From the NCBI GenBank assembly GCA_905221605.1, contig CAJNDS010002215.1:370001-434000 (forward strand): a stretch of 64,000 nucleotides of DNA. The letters are read 5' to 3'. Below are positions 11,640-23,556 of this stretch, one piece after another. The translations under genes were made by a program, and so were the position numbers. The notes under the pieces were generated by a model. The model saw only the letters and a list, made by a program, of their open reading frames with translations. It ran no database searches and was not told where the DNA came from. Each line of letters opens with the position of its first letter. Position 1 is the stretch's first letter. This DNA is from Symbiodinium natans (Eukaryota > Sar > Dinophyceae > Suessiales > Symbiodiniaceae).

Positions 11640-13080
11640 CTTGGAGGCTCGTTGGTTTTGGTCAGTCTTATATTAATCTCAGCAATAGCATTCCTATTCC
11701 TATTAATGTAAAAGGGTTCCTAACCATCTTTATAGGACTTCTTTTCATTTTACAAATATTCTTATGAACTTTCAGAGGGTTCTTATTCAACATCAGAGGA
11801 TTCCTAATACTTTTCAATAGGGTTCTTATGCATTTCAACAAGGTTCTTAATCATTTTCAAGTGGCTCTTTTAATTCCAACAGGGTTCCTCTGAAATTAAA
11901 AATCTTTTTAAGATTCATATTGGTGACTATTCATTTTAGTGAGTCTCCAAGTAATTTTAATGGTATTCTTAGAAAATTGAATAGCGTTCCTCGTCCTATT
12001 AATTCTAATAGGAATCACATTAAGTCTAACAGGAAGCCAAGAAATTTTGAAAAGGAACCACATTGAATTTTGTAGGATTCCTATTGGTTCCTATTATTCT
12101 TAGTAGGGTTCCTCTTCATTTTAAAAGGATTCCTATCAATTGGTAATAGGGTACTTAAAAAATTTTACTGGGGTTCCTAATATATCCGATTAACGTCAAA
12201 GGGTTCCTGACCATCTTAATGGGACTCCTCTACCATTGCAGAATATTCTTATGAATTTTATAGGGTTCTTATTCAATGTAGAAGGATTCCTAATACGTTT
12301 TGTAAACAGGGTTCTTATGAATTTCAACAAGGTTCTCAATCATTTTAAAGCGGCTTCTTGTAGTTTCATAGGGGTCCATCTGAAAATGAAAAGGGCTCAT
12401 ACTTCTTTTTAGGATTCCTATTGGTTCCTATTCATGTTTGCAAAGTAATTGGAATGGTTTTTTCTGGAGATTTGAATAGCATTCCTGTCCCATTAATTCT
12501 AATAGGAATCACATGAATTCTAACAGGAAGCCTAGAAATCCGAAACACATTCATTTTTATGGGATTCCTATTGGTTCCTATTAATTTAGTAGGATTTCTC
12601 TTCATTTTCAAAGGATTCCAATAGGGTTCTTATGATTTTTAGTGGTGTTGCTTATAAATTCTAATTGATAGGACCCTCTTCATTTAAAAGATGCCTCTTA
12701 ATTTGTAAAAAGGGTTCTTATGAATTTTAGTGGGGTTCCTCATAAATTGAATAGGATTCTAATTCATCATAATAAGATTAAGAGAAATATTAATAGGATT
12801 CCTATATAGATTTAATGGAATTCCCACATTCCCGTGAATTCAAAAAGGGTCCCTTTTCATTTTCACAGGCTCCCTACTATTCTTCATGGGGGGCCCTATT
12901 GTTTTTCTACATTTTAATAGCATTCCCATGACGTTTGATAGGGAGTTCCTCTGACTCAAATATGATTCCAAGTCATTATTCCTATTGATTCAATAAAGAG
13001 TCTTATTAATCTTAATAGGGTTCGTATGAATTTCATAGGGTTTTCGTTCAATTAAGAGGGTTCTTATTAAATTCATAGCT
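11640..13080. repeat. AT-rich degenerate satellite, 21-22 base unit
   Basis: GGGTTC(C/T)TAT-type words recur every 19-25 bases, mostly 21-22, with a rough unit GGGTTCTTATGAATTTCAACA. A higher-order copy is visible: 11705-11900 resembles 12191-12380, and the stretch AATTCTAATAGGAATCACAT at about 12000 recurs at about 12497, a period near 490 bases. Rich in stops on both strands; no gene. Confidence 0.85.
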
Positions 13081-13146
13081 ATGACTAAGTATGGATTTCT
13101 TACTCCGACACGGCCTCACGGTGGGTCATGGGGGTGGGGGTGTGAG

Positions 13147-13169
13147 CATATATATATATATATATATAG
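13147..13169. repeat. TA dinucleotide tract
   Basis: Pure (TA)n, about 22 bases. Confidence 0.9.
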
Positions 13170-14086
13170 ATCTTTCAACAACAGTTTCCCAAGAATCCGG
13201 CTCCGGTCTCATCCCGGGCCGAAAGTAATCCTAAACTTGGAGGAAACCCTCAATCATCCCCAGCCCTCTGATTCAATTCGACGCCGCTGTATCTGGGCAT
13301 GCGGAGGGTTCTGAAAGGAGGCGAAAGGGTGGTTTCTCCCAGAGATTCATGCCGACTTAGCGCTAAAGAACGCTCAGCTGGATCTTCAATCCGCGACAGG
13401 ACCTTGCAAAAGCCGACCACAGCGAAACACAAGAGATGACAAAGCTGCATGTTGATGCCGATCGGAGCACATGACTCTCCATGCGTGATCGCACCAAGTT
13501 CAACAATCCTTGACATCTCACCCAGATATCGTCGGCGGCTTTGGTTGCTGCAATTGGAAATTCTTGAGCGCAGCTACTCTACTCCGAGGGGGGGGACCAG
13601 AAACGCCTATTCACAGATGCGTGAATGCAAGGGTGTCCCTTGCGCATTCATCAAGTGCAAATGCCCATGCGTCTGTTGCTGAACACTGCCTTGACTGCAA
13701 CTGTGATTAATGTAGGCAATGCATCGATCTTCACAAAGCAATACCCGGCAGGCGACGATGGTTGCCGGTGCAGGTGTTTCCTTCCTTGTGCTCGTGGCCC
13801 TGCTTGGCATGTGACGTGCTGAGTTGGCCTGATAGCTTCGTGTGGGCATTGCGTCGGTTTTTGAAGTATATTGCAGTCCTATACATTCGCATAGAAGCCC
13901 CATAATCGCCATCGTCTGGCGATTTGCTAAGTACTGGCAGTACGGGAGAGGCTATTGAGATAGATGTGTTGTTGCTAGGCAGGGTCTTGTCGTCGTGCAA
14001 TTGCCATGAAGCATGCTGAATGAACCACTTGGAACGAGTCCATGTGGGTTGCTCCTGTTTATCCATTGCAACGAAGGGATCCTCAG
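13170..14086. other. no supported gene
   Basis: Several short open frames on both strands, none with a domain or splice-consistent partner. A 218-codon - strand frame (13731-14387) spans part of this stretch but is low-complexity and Pro-rich in its first part. Confidence 0.4.
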
Positions 14087-14249
14087 TCACCGAACCGCAC
14101 GTGAGGTGTCTCGTCACCTGCTGCACGGCCCTTTTCAGCGATGAGGAGCCAGACGTCGCCGCGGCTGCAGCCAAGGCAGTTCTCACAATCTGCACTCCAT
14201 CCAACGACAGAGCCTGTCGCGTGTGCACCCATGTCCTGCACCCATACAG
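14087..14249 (+). CDS. possible HEAT/ARM-like exon, unknown protein
   Basis: Bounded by CCTCAG before 14087 and by a GT donor (TACAG then GTGTGG) after 14249. The frame has high G/C third positions and encodes a helical, Ala-rich stretch with SDEEPDVAAAAAKAVLTIC, which resembles a HEAT or armadillo helix pair. That is suggestive only. The opposite strand is also open (QALSLDGVQIVRTALAAAAA), and a - strand exon lies 450 bases downstream, so the strand is not certain. Confidence 0.3.
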
Positions 14250-14698
14250 GTGTGGAGGGACGAAGCAGAAAGGGCTTGGGGAGGGCAAGTAGGGCCCTCT
14301 AGCAAGAAGACTTGGCAACTTTGCTTTCCGGTCCCTGGGAGGAGGCGGTCGGTACTTTGAATCTGGTGGTAGACTGAAAAACCTCACAGAAGGCTCTCCG
14401 ACAGCCGAAGTTAAGCTCTGGCCGTCTCTTGCTGTCCGCGTTGCCGACAGGTCCGTTAGTGTTTGCGGGGCTTATACATCTTTCTGGTGCTGTGGCCGCG
14501 ATGCCGCGGCGTGTCTGCATGGGCCCCAGTCTCAGCAACGAAACGCACCTGAAAGCGCAGGTGGCGGCGAAGAAACGCCAGTGAGAGGACCATGTATATA
14601 CATGGATGCTTAATGCAGGAACCTGGGCAGCACATCTTGAATCTTGTTATTGTTTCCACACAAGGCTTTGCGACTTTCAACTAACTGAACGCTAATAC

Positions 14699-14824
14699 GG
14701 CTAAGCACCTCACAGCCGCAGCCTCCACAACTTCCAGGGTGACTTTAAACTTGTTCCGTGCGAAGCATGCCAGTGCATGGAAAAAGTCAAGCACAGCACG
14801 CGGCAATGCCGGATAGAGCTCAAT
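14699..14824 (-). CDS. coding-like exon, unknown protein (- strand)
   Basis: A 42-codon stretch between an AG acceptor (CTGAG before 14824) and a GT donor (GTATTAG just beyond 14699), both read on the - strand. It encodes a helical, aromatic-rich segment (AVLDFFHALACFARNKF, then VTLEVVEAAAVR). Codon use looks coding. It is the only island in the window where the - strand reading is clearly better than the + strand one. Family not recognised. Confidence 0.4.
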
Positions 14825-16900
14825 CTCAGTAGTCTACAGTAGGGCTATGTTGGTTGACTGGCTAGCAGCTTGTGAGAGGTTTGTGTAGATCTGCGAGCGC
14901 TCCACCGGTGCAGAGTACTCCGCAAGGGCGAGTCAAGCATACTATAGCAGATTCATATATAGGATGGACGACAGATTGCTCAGAGCGGCTGAACGTTTCA
15001 GGGCATGATGCTTGGTGAAGCTTTGGCTCTGCGTCGTCCCATCCTCCGCGCTTCCCACGCCATGCCACGTTCGAGCCGCAGTCTCGTTTGCCTGGCCCTG
15101 GTAGCTGCAGGCCGTGTGAAGTTGCCGCATAGCTCAGCATGCTGTTTGGCGACATTGATGCCCAGAACGGTGCAAGATTCTGTCAAATTGAGTCTCGATC
15201 TTTGGATCTGAGAATCCTCAATTCCAGAGTCAGGTTTCACGATGGCTGGATTGCAATGAACAGCATTGCGCAAGTTGCCTTCCAAGATTGGAAAATGCCG
15301 CAGTGTTGCAGGATACGTGTCTACCCGGCTCGCGACCTTCGTGGCCACCCCAGCACCCTCCGTCCCGAAAGCTCCTCGCACGCAGCTGACGCAGCTCCAG
15401 GCGCAAGAGAGTGTCCAGCGAAGCAGTCATTGTCAAAAGGGGAGCTTGCAGAAAGGCTTTGGCGAGCTTTCACGACGTTTTTTAACTTCATGAGCCGAAG
15501 TCCAACCCCTTCGGAGGCGCGAGGCGGCGGCGAGTACGATGTCAGCAGCAGCCTGAGCTACACAGGACGCAGACAATCTCAGCCCGTGATCCGTGAAGGG
15601 CAGGTGGAAGACCATCACGTCCTTATAATCCCCTGGAGAGTGATGTAAAGCGCATGCTCATTGCTCCAATCAGTCGGGCCGAGGTGATGCAGACATTCAG
15701 GCCTTCTACTCCTCTTTGCTGACAGGCAGCGGAGGCCTACTCAAGATTGGAGGGCCAAGCTGTAAGAAGCAAGCTGCTGTACACATGGGGTGCTCAACAG
15801 AGTGCAGTTGAAGCTTTGCTGAGTCTGCATTGGCATGCGTATACGGCATACACATAATTTGTGCTGCTGCGAGTCCAAAAAATAGACCAGGGCCATAGTA
15901 ATCCTAAATGGAACGCCTCGTGCGGCATGCAGCCTGTATATAAGAGCAGCGCCCCGAGATCTCATGAGCTAATTGGGCTATACTTGACATAGCACCTGGC
16001 CATCTACTCGGCCGAACACTACCTTTTTTCCTATACGCCACGGCAGCATACTGCAGCCTCTTTTTCGCTGAAAAGGCGACCCTCCGAAAGGCACTGTGCT
16101 GTCCGAGCTGGTAGTCAAGCTCCTTGGCCAGCACTGGCTCCAAGTTTCCGACTTTGCTGGGTATCCATGGGTTTAGGGTTTAGGGTTTAGGGTCTAGGGA
16201 GTCAGAGCTTGAGCCTCCGCTAAGCCGCGAGGTTCTTTCACGGCGAGTTCTTGCCTCAGGGCTTCAAGCGCTACTCTGGACTGTGGAAGGGCCCTCCCCC
16301 AGGCCAGCCTTTTTGAATGAAATCGGTGCCGAACATATGAGCTGCAGCATGGGTTGCGTTCTAAATTCGCGTATTCTTTCAGCTACTTTAACTTACGTTA
16401 ATAGGCTTGGGCGGTATATTTTCATGTCTCTCCTCTAAGGCGGCATGCCAGCAGAGCCACTGATACCCCATTGTGGCGCTAGGAAAATGGTAGGCTCGCG
16501 TTAGGTAAGAAATTAACAGATGTTACATTCCCATGCCACCATTTCAAGGTGCACCACACACACGAAATCAGTCGCTGTAGTTGGTTGAACAACTCTGTAA
16601 AGGCGAGAGCCTTTCATAAACACATGATACGTTCAAAGGGTAAAGGGTGTTGGCCACAGCTCATATGGTCAGTGGCTGCCTCCAACATTGACATGACAAA
16701 TCATGACAACGACAACAGGACTCTAGGACAGTGTATCATAGACCTCGGCACATAAACGTCGCTGCGCGACTTTCAGCTCCACTCCGACATCAAACGTTCT
16801 ACAGAAGTTCCTTTAGCTTCGGAGATTTTCGCGAAACCACGAGCGCTGCCATGTGTAGGCGTTGTTTCTGACTGTGAAGTCTGCATGACAACGCGGGCAG
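14825..16900. other. no confident gene; short interstitial telomere-type repeat
   Basis: Open frames at 15139-15648 (+) and 15998-15381 (-) overlap each other and neither is convincing. At 16170-16197 there are about three and a half GGGTTTA units. Nothing else was recognised. Confidence 0.4.
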
Positions 16901-17920
16901 AAAACCCCCTGCTCTTTATTTCTCGCGCGGAAAATGGGAGCTACGTCTGGATGATCGCCACGTCAGGAACCATCGGCAAGAAGGACATCGCCGTGGGCGT
17001 CATGGGTCTCAAAGCGCAGATGGCGAATCCCATGTTCGTGACCAAGGCCCTGTCGACTGAGCTGGGCTTGAGGAACCACTTGACTGTACAAAGCCTCTAC
17101 AAGCCAAACTCTTGTTAAAGACCCATTTGGGCTTCAGGGTGGCGTTGGCTACGGCGTGGATGAGACGCAAAAGGTGGCAGACGCTTGGAAGATCCCAGTT
17201 TCCAGCGCTGGTCGATTCCAGGTGTGTTTTGCTTGTAGCTACGTGTACTGGCAGTGTGGCGACAGCTCGCATAGAAACACCGCGACAGCAAATCTGAAAG
17301 TCCCGATAGTAGCGAGGCGTTGTTTCCTTCAGCGGCTGATGAGCATTAGCCTGAGGATGATGGCAAGGGATGGGTGTGGCTGGCAGCTGAGATGCTCCTT
17401 GCTTAAAAAGTGGAGTGTAGCAGCGAAGTGAAGTGCATGACTCACTTACAGGCTTCCTTGTTGACAAGGTTGAACACAAGCTGAACCCAGAAGTGTCTGC
17501 AGCCATCAGACATCCAGAAATCACGAACCCAACAGTCGCACTTCGGTCTACGGTCACAGTCTCCCCCCCCCCCCCCCCCCCCCCCCCCCCACACCGAGGA
17601 GGCCTTTAAACTTCCCTTAAAAAACTACCAAGACGAAGCCACATCCTAAGCGCCACCCCCAAGTAGGAAAGCTGTGAGGAGCCCGGGTGGCCTGGCCTTG
17701 GAGCTCTTCCAGTCCGTTCCCTATGGCGCCTGAACCACAAATTTGCTTGGTTTTAGGGATTTAGGGGGCCAGGTGCTCCAGAGCATAAGTCTCAAAAGCA
17801 GGTTCCCAAAAAGATGGTTCCTTCTCCGAGCTTTTGCGACGCAACGAAGGCAAGCGTGCCCTCCTGGTGGCGAAGCAAAACAATGTCGACGAGCTTTTCA
17901 ACTCAGTACTCAGGCTGCAG
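16901..17920 (+). CDS. unrecognised gene, three phase-0 exons visible
   Basis: Exons 16901-17085 (donor GTACAA), 17138-17221 (acceptor TTCAG, donor GTGTGT) and 17831-17920 (acceptor CCGAG, donor GTTGCT). The three join in phase 0, and the third positions are rich in G/C. Residue patterns include YVWMIATSGTIGKK in exon 1, VGYGVDETQKVADAW in exon 2 and LLRRNEGKRALLVAKQNN in exon 3. All donors are GT, unlike the CDPK-like gene. The intron at 17222-17830 holds a 28-base poly-C run. Neither start nor end was found, so this is an internal piece. I do not recognise the family. Confidence 0.5.
17563..17590. repeat. poly-C tract, 28 bases
   Basis: An uninterrupted run of C inside the intron between the exons ending at 17221 and starting at 17831. 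Confidence 0.97.
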
Positions 17921-19838
17921 GTTGCTCGCGAGAGCCAGATGTGCAGCAACATTGGCTCCGGATCGATGTGCCTCAAACCCATGCAGTCAGCAAGCGACTC
18001 AACTGTAATCAAGGGTCATCGGAGCAGCCTGCCAGGTAAATTGGGATGTTGCGCTGGCCAACGTTGAGCAGCCAGGCTTAATTATCTTGCAGCGCCGATG
18101 AGCACATTCAAGCTCGTTCTGATATGTGCATGGCACCAACATCTCGCCTCATCTGAGTCTTTGACTTACAAATGTTTGCCAGAGCTTTGAGGAAAACCTT
18201 CGGTGGGCCTCAGATCAAGCAGCGCTGAGTCCGGCAGTGCTGGCGAACCCGCAAATGCTCCTCATTGCTCGTCGGCCTTAATTTTTACTAGGACTCCGTC
18301 TGATTCTGCGTGTGGCAGTCAAGTCTCCAGACAGTATATAGTAGAGAAGTCTGTGCGAACTACTTGCGGATCAAAAAGTGATACGTGGGTATCGAGTCCT
18401 GGTCCCACAGACATGTATAAGGGCGTGTGCAAGCACATGGGTTCACTTGCCCTCATGTCTCATGTGTGTTGCAGCATTTGCTGTTAATGTGTACGCTGTA
18501 TCTTTTGCGCGACACTTTCACATGGACCCGTGACACTCAGATCTCCGGAAACCTGACAGAGGTTGAATCCTTAAATCGGGTTGTTTAGTGGTTCATGGAA
18601 GGAGTGTTCTGCTGCCTGAAGAACCATGGGTGCGTGAAGCAAGTCTGCAAGTGATGTCTTGTGGATGCATATAACAGTATCAGCTTGTGTATAGCTCGGC
18701 AAGACACCTCTGAAGAGCAGCGATGGCAGCTATCGCCGAACTGGATGCCAGACGTGAGGCAGCATCATGCCCACCATGAATCCTTGAAGCTATCTGTTTG
18801 TATGGGAAATAGCGGGGACAAGACAGTAGGTTGTTTGATTCGATTGGATGTGGATAATTAAACCGCTGCTCACACCTTCCTTCGAATCTGCCAATGCTGT
18901 GCAAGCTTGTTCAGGTCCCCCCTCCCCCCACGGAAAAGGCAGCAGATAATCTGTGCTGTGGCTCCGTCCTTACCCCAGCTAGCCGACACTTCTTTGGCAG
19001 CCAAAGCTGGCATTTGCTGCTCAGTGGCGCCGAACACCTGCCATCATCCCCTTCAAAGACACGAACTAGGCCAGGAATAGGCCATAGCCGGTATGGAAAC
19101 GCCACGCCCTTATACCACCCATCGAATGCCGCCGACTGAGAGAGAGAGAACGTCCCACTCAAAGGCGCTCCGGGCGCTCCGTTGTAGTGCCGGCCACACC
19201 CTTGAGCTGGCGCGGAGCACAGAGGGCTGCAAGAAAGCCTCTATCTAAACCCTGATTAGAGTGCACATGGACTGAAGAGAGTTGGATTGGTTGTTCCACA
19301 TCGCTTTGGCCTCCACCTCACAACCTGGAGCTGTCGAGATGTTTAGGGGCTGAGGCTGGTGTGTTGCCACGGTTTTTCAGGTGCTCGCTCTGAGCGAGCA
19401 GGTGTGGGAAAAGCTGTGGCGGACACATCAATGTTGATGCAATCATGAGGCCAGCTGCGACATCGGCGCACAGCTGTGCGACAGGCCAGCGGCTGTTTGC
19501 AATCACCCACAAGCCCCCCCACTATAGGCGATACGATCAACTGGGAGTCGGGGCGGACAGATTGGGCTCAGGAGAAGAACTATTTGTTGGCCGGAAAAGG
19601 AGCAGCTCTGGTGTGAATCCATATACCCCCCCCCCCCCCCCCCCCCCTTGCAGGTGTGAGCGGCGCATTGACTTGTGCTTCACCTACCGCTGCAGGAGCG
19701 AACCACATTCAATCAATGGCATTGACGTCAAACGATTGACTTACATTGTGAAATGCATATACCTGTATTGCAATGTCTCCCAGGTTCTCCTGCACTTCCG
19801 CAGTGTGTCGGCTCTTTTCCCAGTCGCCTGCTAGCATC
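17921..19838. other. no supported gene
   Basis: Short frames on both strands without domain or splice support. It ends at the ATG of the SDR gene and contains a second poly-C run. Confidence 0.45.
19626..19647. repeat. poly-C tract followed by TTGCAG
   Basis: A run of 22 C ending in TTGCAG. The TTGCAG has the form of a 3' splice site preceded by a pyrimidine tract, about 190 bases upstream of the SDR start codon. Confidence 0.9.
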
Positions 19839-22800
19839 ATGGCGAAGGTTGCTGTCATCGTGGGCGCAGCCTCCAAGCATGACAAGGTCGGGAGCCAATT
19901 GCAAGTTGGAAGGATTTGCAAGGCTCAAGCTGCAAATCGCAATTGTTTGTTTGTGTTTTTTTTAAATTGTGTCCACCCTGGCTATCCGAGGATGGCACCG
20001 ACGTGGACTTGCCTCCAGCCAGCCGCTGGGGCCTGGGAGGTGCCCTCTGCCTCCGTTTCGCGCAGGTGGGTGCTTCTGAATTTTGTTTGTGTTGTGGGCA
20101 GGCTCCATGGGATGCAGACCTGACACTTGGCATGTAACTTCTGAAAGGGCGGCTTCCACGTCGCGCTCCTTGGGCGGCGCGTTCCCATCCTCGATGGGGT
20201 TGCCAAAGAGGTGCGGTTGTCAGAGAGATGTGCTACAAGGCACTGGTCAGGTCGCATCGTCGTTCCCTTCTTTCTTGCAATCTAGTAATTTCCAGTAGTG
20301 CTGCCGCATCAAGGATGTAAGATCAGAGCTGCTCAGGCTTGAGAAAGTCCTCTGGGGAGGTTTGCATGGAACCCGGGTATGCGAAACTAATCGCAAACAT
20401 GAAGTGTAAGGCAGTCATATATGTGACCAGTGAGCAGTTGTCATGTAGAAGCAGGTGCAAGCCATTGGCGGCACAGCAACTTGCATTCAGTGCGACGTGG
20501 AGGACGGCTCATGGCTCTGCCACTTCGTTCATTTGCGTGCCAGGATACTGGTGTAGGTAGGACTCGATTCTTCGAGGCCTCCGCCATTTGGCTTGGGCAA
20601 GTGCATGAAAATGTATCTACTGTATTTAGTTGTTCCCTTTGACTAGGATGGAACAGTGAAACCGAAGGCTCTGGGCTTCCAGCGGCGCTAAGTGATGCTA
20701 GGTGCTACATAAGGAAGCCGCCACGAAACCAGAACAAAAAGCGGCTGATGCAGGACAACGCGAGCGTGAAGAGCGCTTTCGACGCGGCGAAATCACTGGG
20801 AACTGTGGAAGTGGCGCCTTTGATGCCATGGTCATCCATCAGCCTGCGCGCACTTTAGAACTTTTAGAGAAAGAAGTCTTACTGTAGTCCGCAGCCCGAT
20901 GTTGTCGGCGTGCGTTTCAGGCTTGGTCGGGGGTGCACTGTCGCATAGGACAGCTTGGATATGGCCCAGGTGGTCTACAACGTGGCACCTCCCTTTCCTC
21001 CGGGCTGTGACTTCACTAACCTCCCCATGGCTGAGGCTTGTCGTGCTGAGAGGTTCGAGAGCTTTGCAGAACGGAGTCCGGGTAGCAAAGTTTGCACCAA
21101 AAAATATCACCTCTCTAATCAACTTGCTTGTCGTTGATGCATGACAAAAAGAAGCCTTGCACAGAGAGACAGAAAGATGTTACTTGGAAGCTGCTTCTCT
21201 GGCCCGCCACCCAAAAGGTTGTTGACCCAGAGTACTTCACACGAGCCTTCAACATCGGTGTCAGCGGATGTGCGCCTCGCCTTGACAGATTCTGATGGAA
21301 TGGGCAGAACTACAGACTCGACCCAACTTCCGACATCCTATAAACCGAAGTCGAAGCTGCCACTTGTAACGCCGACTTCGGAAGCGCGCTTCTCATCAAG
21401 GTGTGCTCCAGTTTCGTGTTTCTTGCCTTCGCAGCATAAGATTGCGTCGACATGTCGAACGGCCAGGCTGCATCAAATGACTTCTTGGACATGCAGTGCC
21501 TAGCAAAACACGAAAGACACAGGCAGTCGCAGGCGTCGCTTTTGATGCCGAGCGATCCGCTCCAAGTAGAGCTCGCGACCCATGTACTCGTATGGGTTCA
21601 CCTTGCAGACCTTGCACATCTACTCTTGTCGTTTTCGTCGGGCATCTGGACTATCCGAAGAAAGTGGCTCGAGGAAAATAGGTTGGGTTTGTTGGTTTGC
21701 TTTCGTCCAGGGCGTCAACCAAGAAGCATCCTGATGCTTGAGACTTTTGGCCCCCGTGGAGCCGTGGCGTACCTAGGTCCGCTGCGTGCGCGAGATTGCG
21801 CCGGACATGATGGAGTGCCCAACCAGCACAGGTTTGGTCGCAGTTCAGTTTTTACTTTGTCGGAGGGTTTAGGGTATGTGCTTGGCTCAGCTGCATCGAA
21901 GCTGCTTGCAGCGAATGTTGTGTTACTACTGCTAGTATCAGCTTCGAGTGTTGTGTTGTTCCCCCCACATCAGGGCGGCGAGCGAGAGCATGAGAGGAAA
22001 TGTGTTGGTATGTCTTGTTGAATGCTGGCATGCATGCTTGTATTCTGACATATCTATAAAGAAGTGCTCCCGAGGCGAGGCCGCGGCACAATCCTCTTGA
22101 GCGGTGCGACAATGGCTTTACGCGGAGGCTGCAGACAGTTTGAGGTGTCGCACAAAGGCAGACATTGGCTGGGGGAAACATGTCTTTGAAGCCGAGCTTC
22201 CAGCTCATGCACTGTGTGAGCACCGCTTTGCGGTGCCTGCCAGGCCCGAAATTTGCGTGCATGGCCCCCATCAAGGCGCGTCTACTGGGCCAGATTGAAG
22301 GCATACTGCAACATCCTGCAGCACGCATACCCACAGACAGCAAACCTTTGGCAAGCCAATTATAGGTTCCGATTTTGAAGGGTGTCGGCCCAAAATCTCC
22401 CAGACACAATAAAGCCTCAAAGTGCACATCCGAGCCGAGCAGGTAGCCGCGTCAAGCTTGGTCAGTTCATGTACAGTACGAAACCTAACGCAAAGTGAAA
22501 GGGTACACATGGCAAATTGTGAGCACAGAATGTGGAGGCGGCTTTGCGGTCTTATGGTCAGGCGATGTATCCCGGCTTTCAAATTTTTCAAAAGTTGTCA
22601 GAGATTCAGATTGCAGGTGTTGCGTGTGAGGTTTAAAGTCACGTCTTCCTGTGCTCCTAGGTATCAGACCTATGCCCCGAAGGGTGTGCATGTGGCCCAC
22701 GTCGTTATCGATGGGGTCATCGAGTCTCCGAACACGAAAGCCTGGGCTGACAAGGCGAGGTGCGTGCGCAAGACAAGTGGAGATAAAAGAAAGATTAGAG

Positions 22801-23175
22801 AATAGCTTCGGTTGTTCCTTCACATGTCTTCGTGAATGCATATACTATACAAGTGTGTCAGCAATGTGCACATGGGACAGACCTCCCTGCTGATGATAAA
22901 AAAATCCTTGGGAGCAGGGTGCCAAGAATTAGGGCTCGTCCACGCACCCTTCCACTACGGCGTGTCAAGTGTCACGAATCGGATGGTGCGAGGTGATGCT
23001 GCAGGATCCTGCAGACCTGGCCGATGCCTTCTTCGCGATGCATGAGCAGAAGCCCTCTGCTTGGTCCTATGCGCCCTGGATACACGGGACATTCAGAAGC
23101 CTGCCCTCCCACCCACGTTGCCCACCATGCCAGGCCTTGCCCTGTTGCAACTGCCAAAAAGGAACCATAAAATAG
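19839..23175 (+). CDS. short-chain dehydrogenase/reductase, 12 exons
   Basis: Exons: 19839-19886, 19991-20065, 20148-20210, 20455-20502, 20754-20813, 20970-21029, 21218-21271, 21777-21831, 22080-22127, 22244-22295, 22661-22754 and 22993-23175, about 279 residues, a normal SDR length. Phases agree at every junction. The N-terminus VAVIVGAAS begins the NAD(P) Rossmann fold, split by an insert before WGLGGALCLRFA. CDV follows, then the strand VEVVVYNVAPPFP in the NNAG position, then RAFNIGVSG, ILLSGATMALRGG with the catalytic-region Ser, and GVHVAHVVIDG. Where YxxxK is expected the sequence is FACMAPIKA, so Lys is present but Tyr is not. Donors: GT x4, GC x5, GA x1; the donor after 22295 (TG) is non-standard and doubtful. 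After SAWSY the C-terminus may be frame-shifted, since an adjacent frame also looks coding. Substrate unknown. Confidence 0.82.
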
Positions 23176-23485
23176 CATTGCGTTATTTCCAATTCGGTTC
23201 CAGAAGTCGCAGCAGGCCACTTGACCTCCAAACGGCAGCCATAACCTAACCCCCAAGGAGATGCAGCTGACTCCGTGCAGGGAGTCCGTCGGAATGCGCC
23301 TGTGAGCCAAATCGGGCCCGAGCAGGTTTCACGCAGAAAGCGCGGAGTGTCTTGCGTCTCTGCAGCAACCGCAGCTGCAATGCAACTTATTGACAGTGTC
23401 TTTGCACATCATTCCGGTCATTCTGGCTCCCCCAAACAGTCAACATATTCAAAGCCGATGCGGGTGGGGGTCTGGGTGTCCGCAG

Positions 23486-23556
23486 AAAGAAACCGTCGGG
23501 CATGCAGGAGCTGCGACTTCGACCTTTGTGAGCGGTGCTTTTCGACTGCGAAGAAG
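23486..23556 (+). CDS. ZZ-type zinc-finger exon
   Basis: Bounded by CGCAG and a GT donor (AAGAAG then GTGCGT). It encodes ACRSCDFDLCERCF, the second half of a ZZ zinc finger (CxxCDxDLCxxC), a zinc-binding protein-interaction module. The first Cys pair must lie in an upstream exon that I could not place. It may begin the gene that continues with the exons at 24594 and 25212, but that link is a guess from order and strand. A poly-G tract follows directly in the intron. Confidence 0.55.

Noticed and set aside
13731-14387. 218-codon - strand frame
   Set aside because: Low-complexity Pro-rich first part, no domain, and a competing + strand exon with good splice sites at 14087-14249.
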